Program-made: the position numbers and the translations under genes
Assembly (NCBI RefSeq): GCF_018853465.1
Contig: NZ_JABBOU010000132.1
Location: 1-7,772, forward strand
Source of the DNA: Acidithiobacillus montserratensis
Lineage (GTDB): Bacteria > Pseudomonadota > Gammaproteobacteria > Acidithiobacillales > Acidithiobacillaceae
Reading direction: 5' to 3'
DNA length: 7,772 bases
Shown here: positions 1 through 7,370 of the stretch, piece after piece
How positions within the stretch are numbered: the stretch's first letter is position 1
Layout: every line of letters starts with the position of its first letter
Notes under the pieces: model-generated
Seen by the model: the letters and a program-made list of their open reading frames with translations, nothing else
What the model was told of the DNA's origin: nothing
Database searches by the model: none

Positions 1-715
<715 letters not shown>

Positions 716-730
716 ATCAAAGCTTGAAAC

Positions 731-735
731 GGAGG
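731..735 (+). promoter_or_regulatory. Ribosome binding site of the lipoprotein gene
   Basis: GGAGG sits five bases before ATG 741. It decides the start: the same frame is open from an ATG at 588, but that would overlap the previous gene by 128 bp and bury the lipoprotein signal peptide 51 residues inside the protein. Confidence 0.85.
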
Positions 736-740
736 CTGTA

Positions 741-1406
741 ATGAATCTTTCAAAAAATCATGCACAAAAAATTTTCTGGGCTGCCAGTGCCTTGGCGCTT
801 GCGGCGCTGGGTGGTTGTGCCAATACGGGTGGTACGGTGGCCCCGCCTATGCCGCTGGCCATGAATCAGGCCCAGGCCCAGGCCAATGTCAAACAGGCAG
901 GAATCAATGTTTCCCGGCAGTTTGTTGGACAGTGGACAGACGCAAAAAGCACCATGAAAAACGATCTGGAACAATGTTCCCTGTCTGCCAGCTCAGGCTA
1001 TGGGAGTCAGCGCGCCTGTTGGGAAAATCTACAGAGTCAGTCCCAAGCCTACGCCCGTCAATTTGCTGGCATGAGTGTTTCCGGGCTGACCGCCCAGCAG
1101 CTCAATAGTTTCGAGTTGGCAAAGGCTTCTGCGGTAAATTTCTTCCATTTTACGGCCCGTTATGCCACAGCCTGTTCGGTCAGCATGCAGAATTGTATGC
1201 GTCAAAATGCCTTGCGGATGAAAATGGATAGTGAAAGAAAGTCCGTAGATGATTATCTGATGGGTACACGCGTCGCTCCCAGTAGTGAGGGTGGCGCCAT
1301 TCAGTACGAAAATAACAGTGTAAATAACAACCTGGAAACCATGCGGACGCCCGACATGGTTCCTCCTGCGGCCAATCAACCGCAAATACAGGGTGGTAGT
1401 CAATAA
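741..1406 (+). CDS. Putative outer-membrane lipoprotein, unknown function
   Basis: The 221-residue product begins with a lipoprotein signal peptide: Lys at 5 and 10, a hydrophobic core at about 11-24, and the lipobox L-G-G-C with the lipidated Cys at 26. The residue after it is Ala, not Asp, so transport to the outer membrane is expected. The mature part starts with a Thr/Pro/Gln/Ala-rich linker (about 28-50), followed by a probably helical region with four cysteines at 79, 93, 145 and 152, which could make two disulfides in the periplasm. The C-terminal ~45 residues are Asn/Gln/Pro-rich and probably disordered. I do not recognise a family. Tight placement between two zinc-ribbon membrane proteins suggests it is the outer-membrane or periplasmic partner of the same assembly; this is inference from context. 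Confidence 0.85.
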   Translation: MNLSKNHAQKIFWAASALALAALGGCANTGGTVAPPMPLAMNQAQAQANVKQAGINVSRQFVGQWTDAKSTMKNDLEQCSLSASSGYGSQRACWENLQSQSQAYARQFAGMSVSGLTAQQLNSFELAKASAVNFFHFTARYATACSVSMQNCMRQNALRMKMDSERKSVDDYLMGTRVAPSSEGGAIQYENNSVNNNLETMRTPDMVPPAANQPQIQGGSQ

Positions 1407-1423
1407 ATCTGATGAGTATTCAG

Positions 1424-1447
1424 GAGGGGCGAGCGTTTCCGTCCCTT
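1424..1447 (+). other. Weak intergenic hairpin between the lipoprotein gene and the next gene
   Basis: In the 72-bp gap, AGGGGC (1425-1430) can pair with GTCCCT (1441-1446) using one G-U pair, extendable by one pair on each side. No T-run follows on either strand, so it is not a normal intrinsic terminator. It may only adjust mRNA stability between the two cistrons, or be chance. Confidence 0.25.
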
Positions 1448-1478
1448 AAAAATAATCTCCATATCACCAGAGGATTAT

Positions 1479-2312
1479 ATGGGTAATCAAGAAATAGCAG
1501 GCGGCATATCAATAAAAATGTTTGCCTTGGGAAAATGGTTGTCACTGATTTTCGCATTTCTCGCGCTTCTGACGGTGATTTTTGTGGCGATTGACCTGCT
1601 GACTCTGGGCTCTTCTTTCAAAACGCCAAGGTTTGATGCGCAAGCACAGCAAACGATGATTGGGAATTTGCCTTCTCAGCAAAGCAATGTGGCCCAACAA
1701 AAGGAACAGCTTGGGCTGAGCAAAGACTATGGTAGCCGAATCATTTCGATCATTTCGAAATACGATATTCAAAATGTCAAAATGAATCAGATTATCAACC
1801 TAATGCAACAGATGCCCTCTGAATATCGTGATAATTTTATTTCTGGCTGGTCAGAGTTTGTGCATGATGGTATCAAGTATGCCCAAAAAAATGGCGTTTA
1901 TCAGGCCCAGAATACCACAACGTCCAACTCTATTTTTGGCGGCACTGTCACGGAAAGTACGGCGGACATTCTGACGCGGCAGTATATTAATGCATTTTCT
2001 TCGGCCATGGATGCGGCAAAAATAGATGCCCGGAAAGATGAGATTAAAAGATTATCGTTATTGGGCTTTATTGTCGCTGCGGTGATTGTTTTCATTTTGG
2101 CTATGGTGTTGCCTGTTCTGGTCCAGATTGAAAAAAATACGCGGGGTTTGGCTCGTTCTGCACCTTCGAGCCCTTTGGCTGCTAGCCCGTTAAGGCAACC
2201 AGCGGTTTCGCTTGGTAGCGCACAGATTCAGGAAGCGCTTTGCCCTAAATGCCATGCTCCAGTGACCCCGGATGATATTTTTTGTGGAAACTGCGGAGCG
2301 GATCTGCGCTGA
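1479..2312 (+). CDS. Two-span membrane protein with C-terminal zinc ribbon
   Basis: The 277-residue product has unknown function. ATG 1479 is preceded by AGAGGA (1469-1474) four bases away. There is a first hydrophobic segment at about residues 20-43 and a second at about 192-215. Between them lies a polar, probably helical domain of ~145 residues without cysteines. After the second segment comes a Ser/Pro/Ala-rich linker and a zinc ribbon at the very end, Cys 255, 258, 269 and 272 (CPKC, ten residues, CGNC). With two spans, both termini should be cytoplasmic and the middle domain periplasmic. The next gene starts 36 bp after the stop and ends in the same kind of ribbon, so the two products probably act together. 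The ribbon more likely mediates protein contacts or assembly than DNA binding; this is inference. Confidence 0.85.
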   Translation: MGNQEIAGGISIKMFALGKWLSLIFAFLALLTVIFVAIDLLTLGSSFKTPRFDAQAQQTMIGNLPSQQSNVAQQKEQLGLSKDYGSRIISIISKYDIQNVKMNQIINLMQQMPSEYRDNFISGWSEFVHDGIKYAQKNGVYQAQNTTTSNSIFGGTVTESTADILTRQYINAFSSAMDAAKIDARKDEIKRLSLLGFIVAAVIVFILAMVLPVLVQIEKNTRGLARSAPSSPLAASPLRQPAVSLGSAQIQEALCPKCHAPVTPDDIFCGNCGADLR

Positions 2313-2348
2313 GGTTTTGGTCCAGTCTCATTGCTTGGAGAAAACGCT

Positions 2349-3584
2349 ATGACAACATCATCAATGAACACAGCGGCTACCAATTCTCAAGAAATAAATT
2401 TCAATATCCTTCTTAAAGCCCTGCAGGGCCTGACCATGTTCCGCCCTATGACGATATTGTCCATTTCTATGTTCATTGGCTTTGTGGCATTGCTGGTTTT
2501 AAGCCGTATTGGTGCTGGAATCGGTGGGTTTGTTGCCGTATTATTCGCGTTTATCGGACTTGTGGCTTTTGCGGCTCTCGCCGGTGCCGGATATCTGGGC
2601 GCAGGATTTAGTTTGTCTGCCGTGGTTGAAGAGCGGGAAACCCCCGGTATCAGTACCAGTATCTTATTTGGTATTTATACCTTGCCCCGTTTGCTCGGGC
2701 TCATGTTGCTCGAAGGCCTCATGGTGTTTGGTCTGCTGATTGTCGAGGTTATCCTGATTGAGATATGCCGAATTCCCGTCCTCGGCGGTCTTCTTTCCCT
2801 GGTGGTTTTCCCGAGTCTGTTTTTGATGAATGTAGCGTTGACGGCTATGTTTCTGGTAGCCGTCAATTTGAGTGGCCCAGCCCTCTGGTTTGGAGAAAGC
2901 GTCAGTAACGCCCTTGGTCATGTGCTCGCTGTAGCTAAGAGTCGTCCGGGGCCAGTGTTTTTTGTGTTGCTCCTTCTTTTTTTGCTGTATCTGATTGTGG
3001 GCGGAATATTGGCGGCGCTGGCAGCTTATGCGGCTTCCTTCACAGGAGCTCTGGTGGTTGGCGGTATGGGTGGAGCCCTACAAAGTGCCTCCTATGGCCT
3101 ATCCGGATTGATGAGCATGTTTCAGTTGCCCATGGGAAATACCTATGGCAGTGCCATGGCTTACATGGGTTATCACCCTACATTCAATGGCGCTCTTTAT
3201 GATTACGCGTTATTGATTGTAACTGCAGCATTTTTCGTCGTGGTGGTGGCTATTCCCAATACGGTATTGCAACTGGGGCTGGCTTATCTTTACGCGGATA
3301 GCAGAGGACTGGTGGACCGCGAAGCCGGCACTGCGATGGTGGGAAAGGTCCTGCAAAAAGTGGGATCAGCAGCGGATGCGGCACGGAAAAAGGCGGAGGA
3401 AGCCGCGCAACAGGCCCGCCAGCATACCCAGAATTTCGCAGAAAAAAGGTCAGCAAAGACGGAAGATGAAGCTGTTCCCGCAGCTCCGGTTGCCAACAAA
3501 AAGCACTTTTGCAATCAGTGCGGGGCTACGCTGGAACCCGATGAGAAATTCTGCGGGGAATGTGGAAGCCCCACAGGGAACTGA
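2349..3584 (+). CDS. Polytopic membrane protein with C-terminal zinc ribbon
   Basis: The product is 411 residues. I choose ATG 2349 because GGAG at 2337-2340 lies eight bases before it; a TTG at 2331 in the same frame has no such site. Residues ~34-330 contain about six hydrophobic stretches (roughly 34-52, 58-88, 115-137, 143-172, 205-235 and 300-330), with a Gly/Met/Tyr-rich loop before the last. Then follow an Ala/Lys/Glu/Gln-rich stretch likely to form a helix or coiled coil (about 335-370) and a C-terminal zinc ribbon, Cys 388, 391, 402 and 405 (CNQC, ten residues, CGEC). No transporter or enzyme signature is evident to me. An even number of spans would place the ribbon in the cytoplasm. 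It is the last gene of the + strand block and converges with the MFS gene. Confidence 0.85.
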   Translation: MTTSSMNTAATNSQEINFNILLKALQGLTMFRPMTILSISMFIGFVALLVLSRIGAGIGGFVAVLFAFIGLVAFAALAGAGYLGAGFSLSAVVEERETPGISTSILFGIYTLPRLLGLMLLEGLMVFGLLIVEVILIEICRIPVLGGLLSLVVFPSLFLMNVALTAMFLVAVNLSGPALWFGESVSNALGHVLAVAKSRPGPVFFVLLLLFLLYLIVGGILAALAAYAASFTGALVVGGMGGALQSASYGLSGLMSMFQLPMGNTYGSAMAYMGYHPTFNGALYDYALLIVTAAFFVVVVAIPNTVLQLGLAYLYADSRGLVDREAGTAMVGKVLQKVGSAADAARKKAEEAAQQARQHTQNFAEKRSAKTEDEAVPAAPVANKKHFCNQCGATLEPDEKFCGECGSPTGN

Positions 3585-3606
3585 GAGTAATATCAATCTC
3601 TTGAGT

Positions 3607-3632
3607 ATCGGCTGCCATGATTGGTGGCCGGT
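3607..3632 (+). terminator. Hairpin between convergent genes, possible atypical terminator
   Basis: An 11-bp stem (3607-3617 with 3622-3632, three G-U pairs) closes a TGAT loop in the 53-bp gap between the zinc-ribbon membrane protein and the MFS gene. The wobble pairs only work in + strand RNA; on the other strand they become A-C mismatches. No T-tract follows, so it lacks half of a classical Rho-independent terminator. It may protect the 3' end of the + strand mRNA or stop polymerase weakly. Confidence 0.35.
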
Positions 3633-3637
3633 GGGGA

Positions 3638-4873
3638 TTATTGGTGATGTTGACGGAAAAACCGCCGAAACAGAATCAAATACGCTCCCTGCAGGGCCAC
3701 CGCCAGTAAAAACGGGGTGATCAGCATTTCCGCCTCAAAAAAGAGCCCGGCGATGCTCGGTCCAATAGATCTTGGCGCTTGCAGGGACAGGCTGTTCACG
3801 GTTGCTGCCAGACCCCTTTTGTCTTTCCCAACCAGTCCTAAAAACAAGGCTTGCCGCGAACCTATGCTGCCTTGATTGAGAGCTGCGCGGAATATATATA
3901 AAACCATCGCCAACCAGAATACCGGTGCAAACGGTAATGCCAGCAATAATATCAGTCCGAGCAGGCGCATCCGGGTCACGGTTCCCACCATCCCGAAGCG
4001 TTGGGTGAGGCGCAGGCCGAGTAAAGACATGATGGCGGCGCTGAAAAAGGCCAAAGCCATGGCTGCACCGATGGCTGCCGGACCAACGCCAAAGCGTAAA
4101 TGGAACCAGTAAGCCATGAGCGGACCGACCATGCCTATGCCGAGGCCGTTCAGGGCATTGATGGCAGCGAAGCGAAGCAAGATTTTTCCTGGCGTTGCAG
4201 ACACTTCCGCCTTTTTCGCAACGGATTGGGTTGCAGCAGTGACCACTTCTCCCTTCTCAGAAGACGCATCCGTAGGCCAGGAAACCTCTTGGGCCCGTCG
4301 TAAAAAATACAAACAAGCGATGGATCCCAGCAGCACGACCATAAACAAGGATCGATAGGCTTCTGGACCCGGGACTATGCCTTGCAGCAGACCGGGTATA
4401 GTAGCCAGTAATGCGCCAGCCCCCATCCCCGCTAGCCCCACGCTGGTATTCAGGTGAAAAACCCGGCTCCATTGATGTTGAGCGGCGCTGCGAGACATCC
4501 ATGCTTGTTCTGCCGGAGCAAAGGGGCCTGCACCCCCGTTGGCCCCCCTGCCGAATGCCCCGATAATGGCTGCAAAGGCCAACCAGACCGGTTGGGCAGT
4601 ACTCAAGGCAATGCCGGCGGCTGCCAGCTGCACGACTTCATACCCCAACAGAAAGTGTTTGGCACCGAAACGGTCACTGAGTGGCCCCACGATAAGGGTG
4701 GCCAGAGCGCCCAGCAGTAAGCTGAGTGTGTAAAGACCACCGATACGGATGGCCGACCAATGCAAGACATGTAAATAAAGGGCAAAGTCCACGACCAGTG
4801 CGCCCTGTCCAATACTCCGGGCCACCCGTGCGCCCATGAGCAGGCGGGTATTACGCGGAAGGTCTGGAAGCAC
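3638..4873 (-). CDS. MFS transporter
   Basis: A 411-residue inner-membrane protein with the usual 12-span length and hydropathy of the major facilitator superfamily. Motif A of this family is visible after the second span (G-P-L-S-D-R-F-G-A-K, residues 63-72). A hydrophilic loop at about 192-230 separates the two six-span halves. It would move a small solute using a proton gradient; the substrate cannot be read from the sequence. The frame opens exactly at GTG 4873, because the codon before it is TGA. No clear Shine-Dalgarno sequence is present, and ATG 4837 (codon 13) is the alternative start. It begins 25 bp after the panD stop on the same strand, so translation may depend on ribosomes finishing panD. 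Export or import of beta-alanine, pantoate or pantothenate is a possibility from position only. Confidence 0.85.
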   Translation of the reverse strand: MLPDLPRNTRLLMGARVARSIGQGALVVDFALYLHVLHWSAIRIGGLYTLSLLLGALATLIVGPLSDRFGAKHFLLGYEVVQLAAAGIALSTAQPVWLAFAAIIGAFGRGANGGAGPFAPAEQAWMSRSAAQHQWSRVFHLNTSVGLAGMGAGALLATIPGLLQGIVPGPEAYRSLFMVVLLGSIACLYFLRRAQEVSWPTDASSEKGEVVTAATQSVAKKAEVSATPGKILLRFAAINALNGLGIGMVGPLMAYWFHLRFGVGPAAIGAAMALAFFSAAIMSLLGLRLTQRFGMVGTVTRMRLLGLILLLALPFAPVFWLAMVLYIFRAALNQGSIGSRQALFLGLVGKDKRGLAATVNSLSLQAPRSIGPSIAGLFFEAEMLITPFLLAVALQGAYLILFRRFFRQHHQ

Positions 4874-4898
4874 TCAGGGATAAGCTCAATGGAGCCAG

Positions 4899-5270
4899 TT
4901 ATGACAAATCGTGACTGCAGCGCGTAATCTGATTGCGCTGATCAACATAAACGAGGCGGGGCTGGAATGCAGCAATCTGATCTTCAGGAATTTGTGCATA
5001 AGCAGCAATGATCAGGATGTCGCCCAACGCCACGCGCCGGGCAGCGGCACCGTTCACGGAAATCACTCCCGAGCCTGCCGCTGCGGGAATGGCATAAGTG
5101 CTGAACCGATCCCCGTTGTGGACATTATAGATGTGTACTTGCTCATACGGATAAATGCCCGCGCTATTCAGCAGATCAGTATCAATGGCGCAGGAGCCTT
5201 CATACTCCAGCTCAACATCTGTCACCCGAACCCGATGCAGTTTGCCCTTGAGCATATTGAGCAGGATCAT
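4899..5270 (-). CDS. panD: Aspartate 1-decarboxylase proenzyme
   Basis: PanD converts L-aspartate to beta-alanine and CO2 in the cytoplasm, supplying pantothenate and coenzyme A synthesis. The 123-residue product has nearly the full family pattern: M-L-K-G-K near the N-terminus, the self-cleavage site Y-E-G-S-C with the scissile bond Gly25-Ser26 (Ser26 becomes the pyruvoyl cofactor), R-F-S-T-Y at 55-59 and S-V-N-G at 71-74. Positions run one higher than in the E. coli enzyme because of one extra residue before M-L-K-G-K. Catalytic residues equivalent to Lys9, Tyr22, Arg54, Thr57, Tyr58 and Asn72 of E. coli are present. The start ATG overlaps the stop of a 39-codon membrane-protein gene (ATGA), and there is no good Shine-Dalgarno sequence of its own, so coupled translation is likely. 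No panB or panC is in the window. Confidence 0.97.
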   Translation of the reverse strand: MILLNMLKGKLHRVRVTDVELEYEGSCAIDTDLLNSAGIYPYEQVHIYNVHNGDRFSTYAIPAAAGSGVISVNGAAARRVALGDILIIAAYAQIPEDQIAAFQPRLVYVDQRNQITRCSHDLS

Positions 5271-5386
5271 GAGCGATCTTCATCCCTCTGATGTTTGTTG
5301 GCCAGACGATTGATCCCTACTGCGATAATGATCAGCAGCAAGGGGGTTCCAACCATGATAATAATTTCTCCCCAGAAACTGAGCAT
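5267..5386 (-). CDS. Small single-span membrane protein (39 aa) coupled to panD
   Basis: A short open frame on the - strand from ATG 5386 to TGA 5267-5269. The peptide starts M-L-S-F-W-G-E, has a strongly hydrophobic segment at residues 8-25 rich in Ile, Leu and Val with one Gly-Thr-Pro, and ends in a charged tail ([13 protein letters not shown]). The positive residues follow the span, so the tail should be cytoplasmic. A Shine-Dalgarno sequence GGAGG at 5398-5402 lies 11 bases before the ATG. The stop overlaps the panD start by four bases (ATGA). Together the ribosome site, the hydrophobic profile and the overlap argue for a real gene, though it is short. I recognise no family. It might tether or regulate PanD or serve the neighbouring transporter, or act mainly to couple translation; all of this is inference. 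Confidence 0.65.
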   Translation of the reverse strand: MLSFWGEIIIMVGTPLLLIIIAVGINRLANKHQRDEDRS

Positions 5387-5397
5387 GATGGTGACTT

Positions 5398-5402
5398 CCT
5401 CC
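5398..5402 (-). promoter_or_regulatory. Ribosome binding site of the 39-codon gene
   Basis: On the - strand GGGAGGAAG precedes ATG 5386, with GGAGG 11 bases from it. This is the best Shine-Dalgarno sequence in the stretch between the psiF-like gene and panD, and it points at the small gene, not at panD, which lies over 100 bases further on. Confidence 0.6.
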
Positions 5403-5460
5403 CGATAACCTGGAGAAAGAGTTTACTCCCTGGAAGGGCCTTGGGGGAATGTTTTGCGTT

Positions 5461-5483
5461 GCAGCCCCCGCAAGAGGGGCCGC
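5461..5483 (-). other. GC-rich hairpin after the psiF-like gene
   Basis: In - strand RNA, GCGGCCCC (5483-5476) pairs with GGGGCTGC (5468-5461) over eight pairs, one of them G-U, with a seven-base loop. It starts 14 bases after the psiF-like stop. No U-tract follows, so read-through towards the small gene and panD is expected. It could be a partial terminator, an RNA processing point, or a 3' stabiliser for the psiF-like message. Confidence 0.45.
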
Positions 5484-5496
5484 GATATGGCAGAAA

Positions 5497-5877
5497 TTAC
5501 TTGTTACTGAGGCAGGACTTCATGAACGCCTTGCGTTCGGCACCTTTTTTACCTTTGGCTTCCACGTTGCAAGTTTTCATGCGCATTTGCTGGGAGTTCA
5601 TTTTCTTTTCGGTTTTGGGCTTCTCAACCTTTTTCTCCTCATGCTTTTTGGCTTCAGGCGCTTTCTCGGCAACTGCGGCGCTTTCACCCTTCAGGCAAGA
5701 CTTCATGAATGCCTTGCGTTCTTCGCCCTTCTTGCCTTTAGCGTCAGCATTACAGGTTTTCATACGTTCCTGGTGGGCAGTGAGGGGTTTGACGGCGTGG
5801 GTCGCAGTTTCCGCGAAGGAGGCAACAGGCACCAGAAGAGACAGGTATAGTACGGACATCAGACTTTTTTTCAGCAT
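5497..5877 (-). CDS. Secreted protein with two PsiF repeats
   Basis: The 126-residue product starts at ATG 5877, preceded by AAAGGA seven bases upstream; the frame is open further 5' to 6039 but without a ribosome site, and the signal peptide would be buried. Residues 1-22 form a signal peptide (two Lys, hydrophobic core, cleavage probably after S-F-A), so it should be periplasmic. Two PsiF repeats lie at 38-62 and 99-123, each with the pattern M-K-T-C-N and K-A-F-M-K-S-C-L, two Cys per repeat. They are joined by a Lys/Glu/Ala/Pro-rich linker. PsiF of E. coli is a phosphate-starvation-inducible protein of unknown biochemical role. I see no convincing Pho box upstream, so phosphate control is not shown here. 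The gene is divergent from the synthetase gene and heads the - strand group with panD. Confidence 0.9.
   Translation of the reverse strand: MLKKSLMSVLYLSLLVPVASFAETATHAVKPLTAHQERMKTCNADAKGKKGEERKAFMKSCLKGESAAVAEKAPEAKKHEEKKVEKPKTEKKMNSQQMRMKTCNVEAKGKKGAERKAFMKSCLSNK
5509..5583 (-). repeat. PsiF repeat unit 2 (duplicated 75-bp coding segment)
   Basis: This codes for residues 99-123 of the psiF-like protein. It matches unit 1 at 22 of 25 residues, and the nucleotide match is also clear. The pair looks like an internal duplication kept under selection. Confidence 0.85.
5692..5766 (-). repeat. PsiF repeat unit 1
   Basis: This codes for residues 38-62 of the psiF-like protein, the first copy of the duplicated segment. 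The three differences from unit 2 are Ala/Val, Asp/Glu and Glu/Ala. Confidence 0.85.
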
Positions 5878-5992
5878 GGTTCGTTCCTTTATTGGGTAGA
5901 TGATACAGCACAAATAGTATTTCATATCGGTGAGTTGGAAGACAATAAGTACACTGAAAACCAACACTTTACATGAGAAATTAAGTAATCCG

Positions 5993-6021
5993 TTCAGAGA
6001 TGCCCGGGTAAATGCTAAGAT
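5993..6021 (+). promoter_or_regulatory. Candidate promoter of the tyrosyl-tRNA synthetase gene
   Basis: In the 173-bp divergent gap (5878-6050), an extended -10 element TGC-TAAGAT (6013-6021) lies 17 bp after a weak -35 TTCAGA (5993-5998). Transcription would begin near 6028, about 23 bases before ATG 6051. I see no T-box or other riboswitch in such a short leader. The - strand promoter of the psiF-like gene must lie in the same gap, but I could not find a convincing one. Confidence 0.35.
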
Positions 6022-6050
6022 GCTGCCTAACTGAATCACTGGTGGATTTT

Positions 6051-7283
6051 ATGCACATGAATAGAGAAGCAGCAGAAGCACAAATTGCCCTGGGGACCGT
6101 CGATATTCTCCCCGAAGGAGAAATCAGCAAGCGCCTGGAGCTTGCGGCGGAAAAGTCTACGCCACTGAGAATCAAGCTAGGTATGGACCCCACCGCCCCG
6201 GACCTGCACCTCGGCCATACCGTACTCCTCCACAAGGCGCGCCAGTTTCAGGATCTGGGGCATACGCTGCTCTTCATTGTGGGTGATTTTACGGCGATGA
6301 TTGGTGATCCCACCGGCAAGAATGCCACCCGCAAACCCCTGAGTGCTGAAGAGGTGGCCGCCAATGCGGAAACCTATCAGCGTCAGGTATTCAAAATTCT
6401 CGACCCGGAACGTACGGAAATGCTGTTCAACTCCCACTGGCTGGGTGCATTGCGCCCGGAAGCGCTGATCCAGCTTGCCGCCCGTTATACGGTGGCACGG
6501 ATGCTGGAGCGTGATGATTTCAGCAAGCGCTATGCGGCCAATCAGCCTATTGCCATTCATGAATTCCTCTATCCCTTGCTGCAAGGTTACGATTCGGTGG
6601 CCATCAAGGCGGATCTGGAAATGGGCGGCACCGATCAGCGCTTTAATCTTCTGGTGGGGCGGGAGCTGCAGCGTGAATACGGGCAAAAAGCCCAGCTCGT
6701 CCTGACCATGCCGATTCTGGAGGGGCTGGACGGGATTCAGAAAATGTCCAAGTCCCTCGGCAACTTCATTGCCGTGGAAGATGCACCCGCAGACATGTTC
6801 GGCAAGGTGATGTCCGTCTCCGATGCTTTGATGTGGCGCTATTACACCCTGCTGTCCCGGGTACCGGCTGACGAGCAGCAGCACCTGCAGAGCGAGTCAG
6901 AACAGGGTTTGCGCAATCCCCGGGATATCAAGCTGGATTTGGCGGAAGAGCTGGTGACCCGCTTCCACAGCCGGGAAGCCGCGGACGCAGCCCGGCGGGA
7001 GTTTCTGGCGCGCTTTCAACGCCATGAAATCCCACAGGATCTACCATTACAGCAGTACGACTATGCGGCGGATCCCCGTTTGTCTCAGGTCCTGGTACAA
7101 GCGGGACTGGCAGCCAGCAATAGCGAGGCCATGCGCAAGATTCGCGAAAATGCAGTACGCGTAGATGGTGAGCGGGTCGCTGATCCGGCACAGACTTTGA
7201 GGCTTGGAGAAACATATCTGCTGCAACTGGGAAAACGTCATTTTGTCCGGGTCGCCCTCAGCAGCGGCGGTGAGCACGCATAA
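6051..7283 (+). CDS. tyrS: Tyrosyl-tRNA synthetase, TyrZ type
   Basis: The enzyme charges tRNA-Tyr with tyrosine in the cytoplasm using ATP. The 410-residue product is a class I synthetase: [13 protein letters not shown] at 44-56 holds the HIGH-type motif (H-L-G-H, 53-56), G-D-P-T-G follows in the Rossmann fold, and K-M-S-K-S is at 231-235. A C-terminal S4 RNA-binding domain spans about 341-403. The [11 protein letters not shown] form and overall length fit the TyrZ branch more than E. coli TyrS. ATG 6051 has GGTGG five bases upstream; ATG 6057 is an alternative, and an ATG at 6012 in frame has no ribosome site. No clear terminator separates it from the rRNA promoter 50 bp downstream, so read-through into the rRNA operon is possible. 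In A. ferrooxidans the corresponding gene has, as I recall, been called tyrZ. Confidence 0.97.
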   Translation: MHMNREAAEAQIALGTVDILPEGEISKRLELAAEKSTPLRIKLGMDPTAPDLHLGHTVLLHKARQFQDLGHTLLFIVGDFTAMIGDPTGKNATRKPLSAEEVAANAETYQRQVFKILDPERTEMLFNSHWLGALRPEALIQLAARYTVARMLERDDFSKRYAANQPIAIHEFLYPLLQGYDSVAIKADLEMGGTDQRFNLLVGRELQREYGQKAQLVLTMPILEGLDGIQKMSKSLGNFIAVEDAPADMFGKVMSVSDALMWRYYTLLSRVPADEQQHLQSESEQGLRNPRDIKLDLAEELVTRFHSREAADAARREFLARFQRHEIPQDLPLQQYDYAADPRLSQVLVQAGLAASNSEAMRKIRENAVRVDGERVADPAQTLRLGETYLLQLGKRHFVRVALSSGGEHA

Positions 7284-7323
7284 AACGGCGCTTCGCGATT
7301 TTTGCGCGCATAGTAGCCCCGTC

Positions 7324-7370
7324 AAAATTTTGTGTTGACACCCTTCGGCGCCTGCGTATAATGCGCCCTC
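7324..7370 (+). promoter_or_regulatory. Strong rRNA operon promoter
   Basis: Perfect -35 TTGACA (7335-7340), 16-bp spacer and perfect -10 TATAAT (7357-7362). AAAATTTT at 7324-7331, just upstream of the -35, resembles a proximal UP element. The bases after the -10 are GCGCCCTC, a GC-rich discriminator of the kind associated with ppGpp/stringent control of rRNA promoters. Transcription should begin near 7369. Confidence 0.9.

Noticed and set aside
4911..5899. Two + strand frames (4911-5291 and 5291-5899) opposite panD, the small gene and the psiF-like gene
   Set aside because: They are antisense to genes with recognisable families and show no ribosome sites or coherent protein features.
5878..5940. 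Possible Pho box upstream of the psiF-like gene (CTGTATCAT on the - strand)
   Set aside because: Only part of one half-site resembles the E. coli Pho box and there is no second half at the right distance.
5878..6039. N-terminal extension of the psiF-like gene to an ATG at 6039
   Set aside because: It would cover most of the divergent promoter region and hide a clear signal peptide; AAAGGA before ATG 5877 fits better.
6177..6884. Long - strand frame of 235 codons inside the synthetase gene
   Set aside because: It mirrors a well-conserved gene and its His/Gln-rich translation has no family character.
7284..7334. Intrinsic terminator after the synthetase gene
   Set aside because: The GC-rich stretch with TTTTT at 7301-7305 forms only a 4-5 bp stem around the T-run itself, not a stem followed by a T-run.
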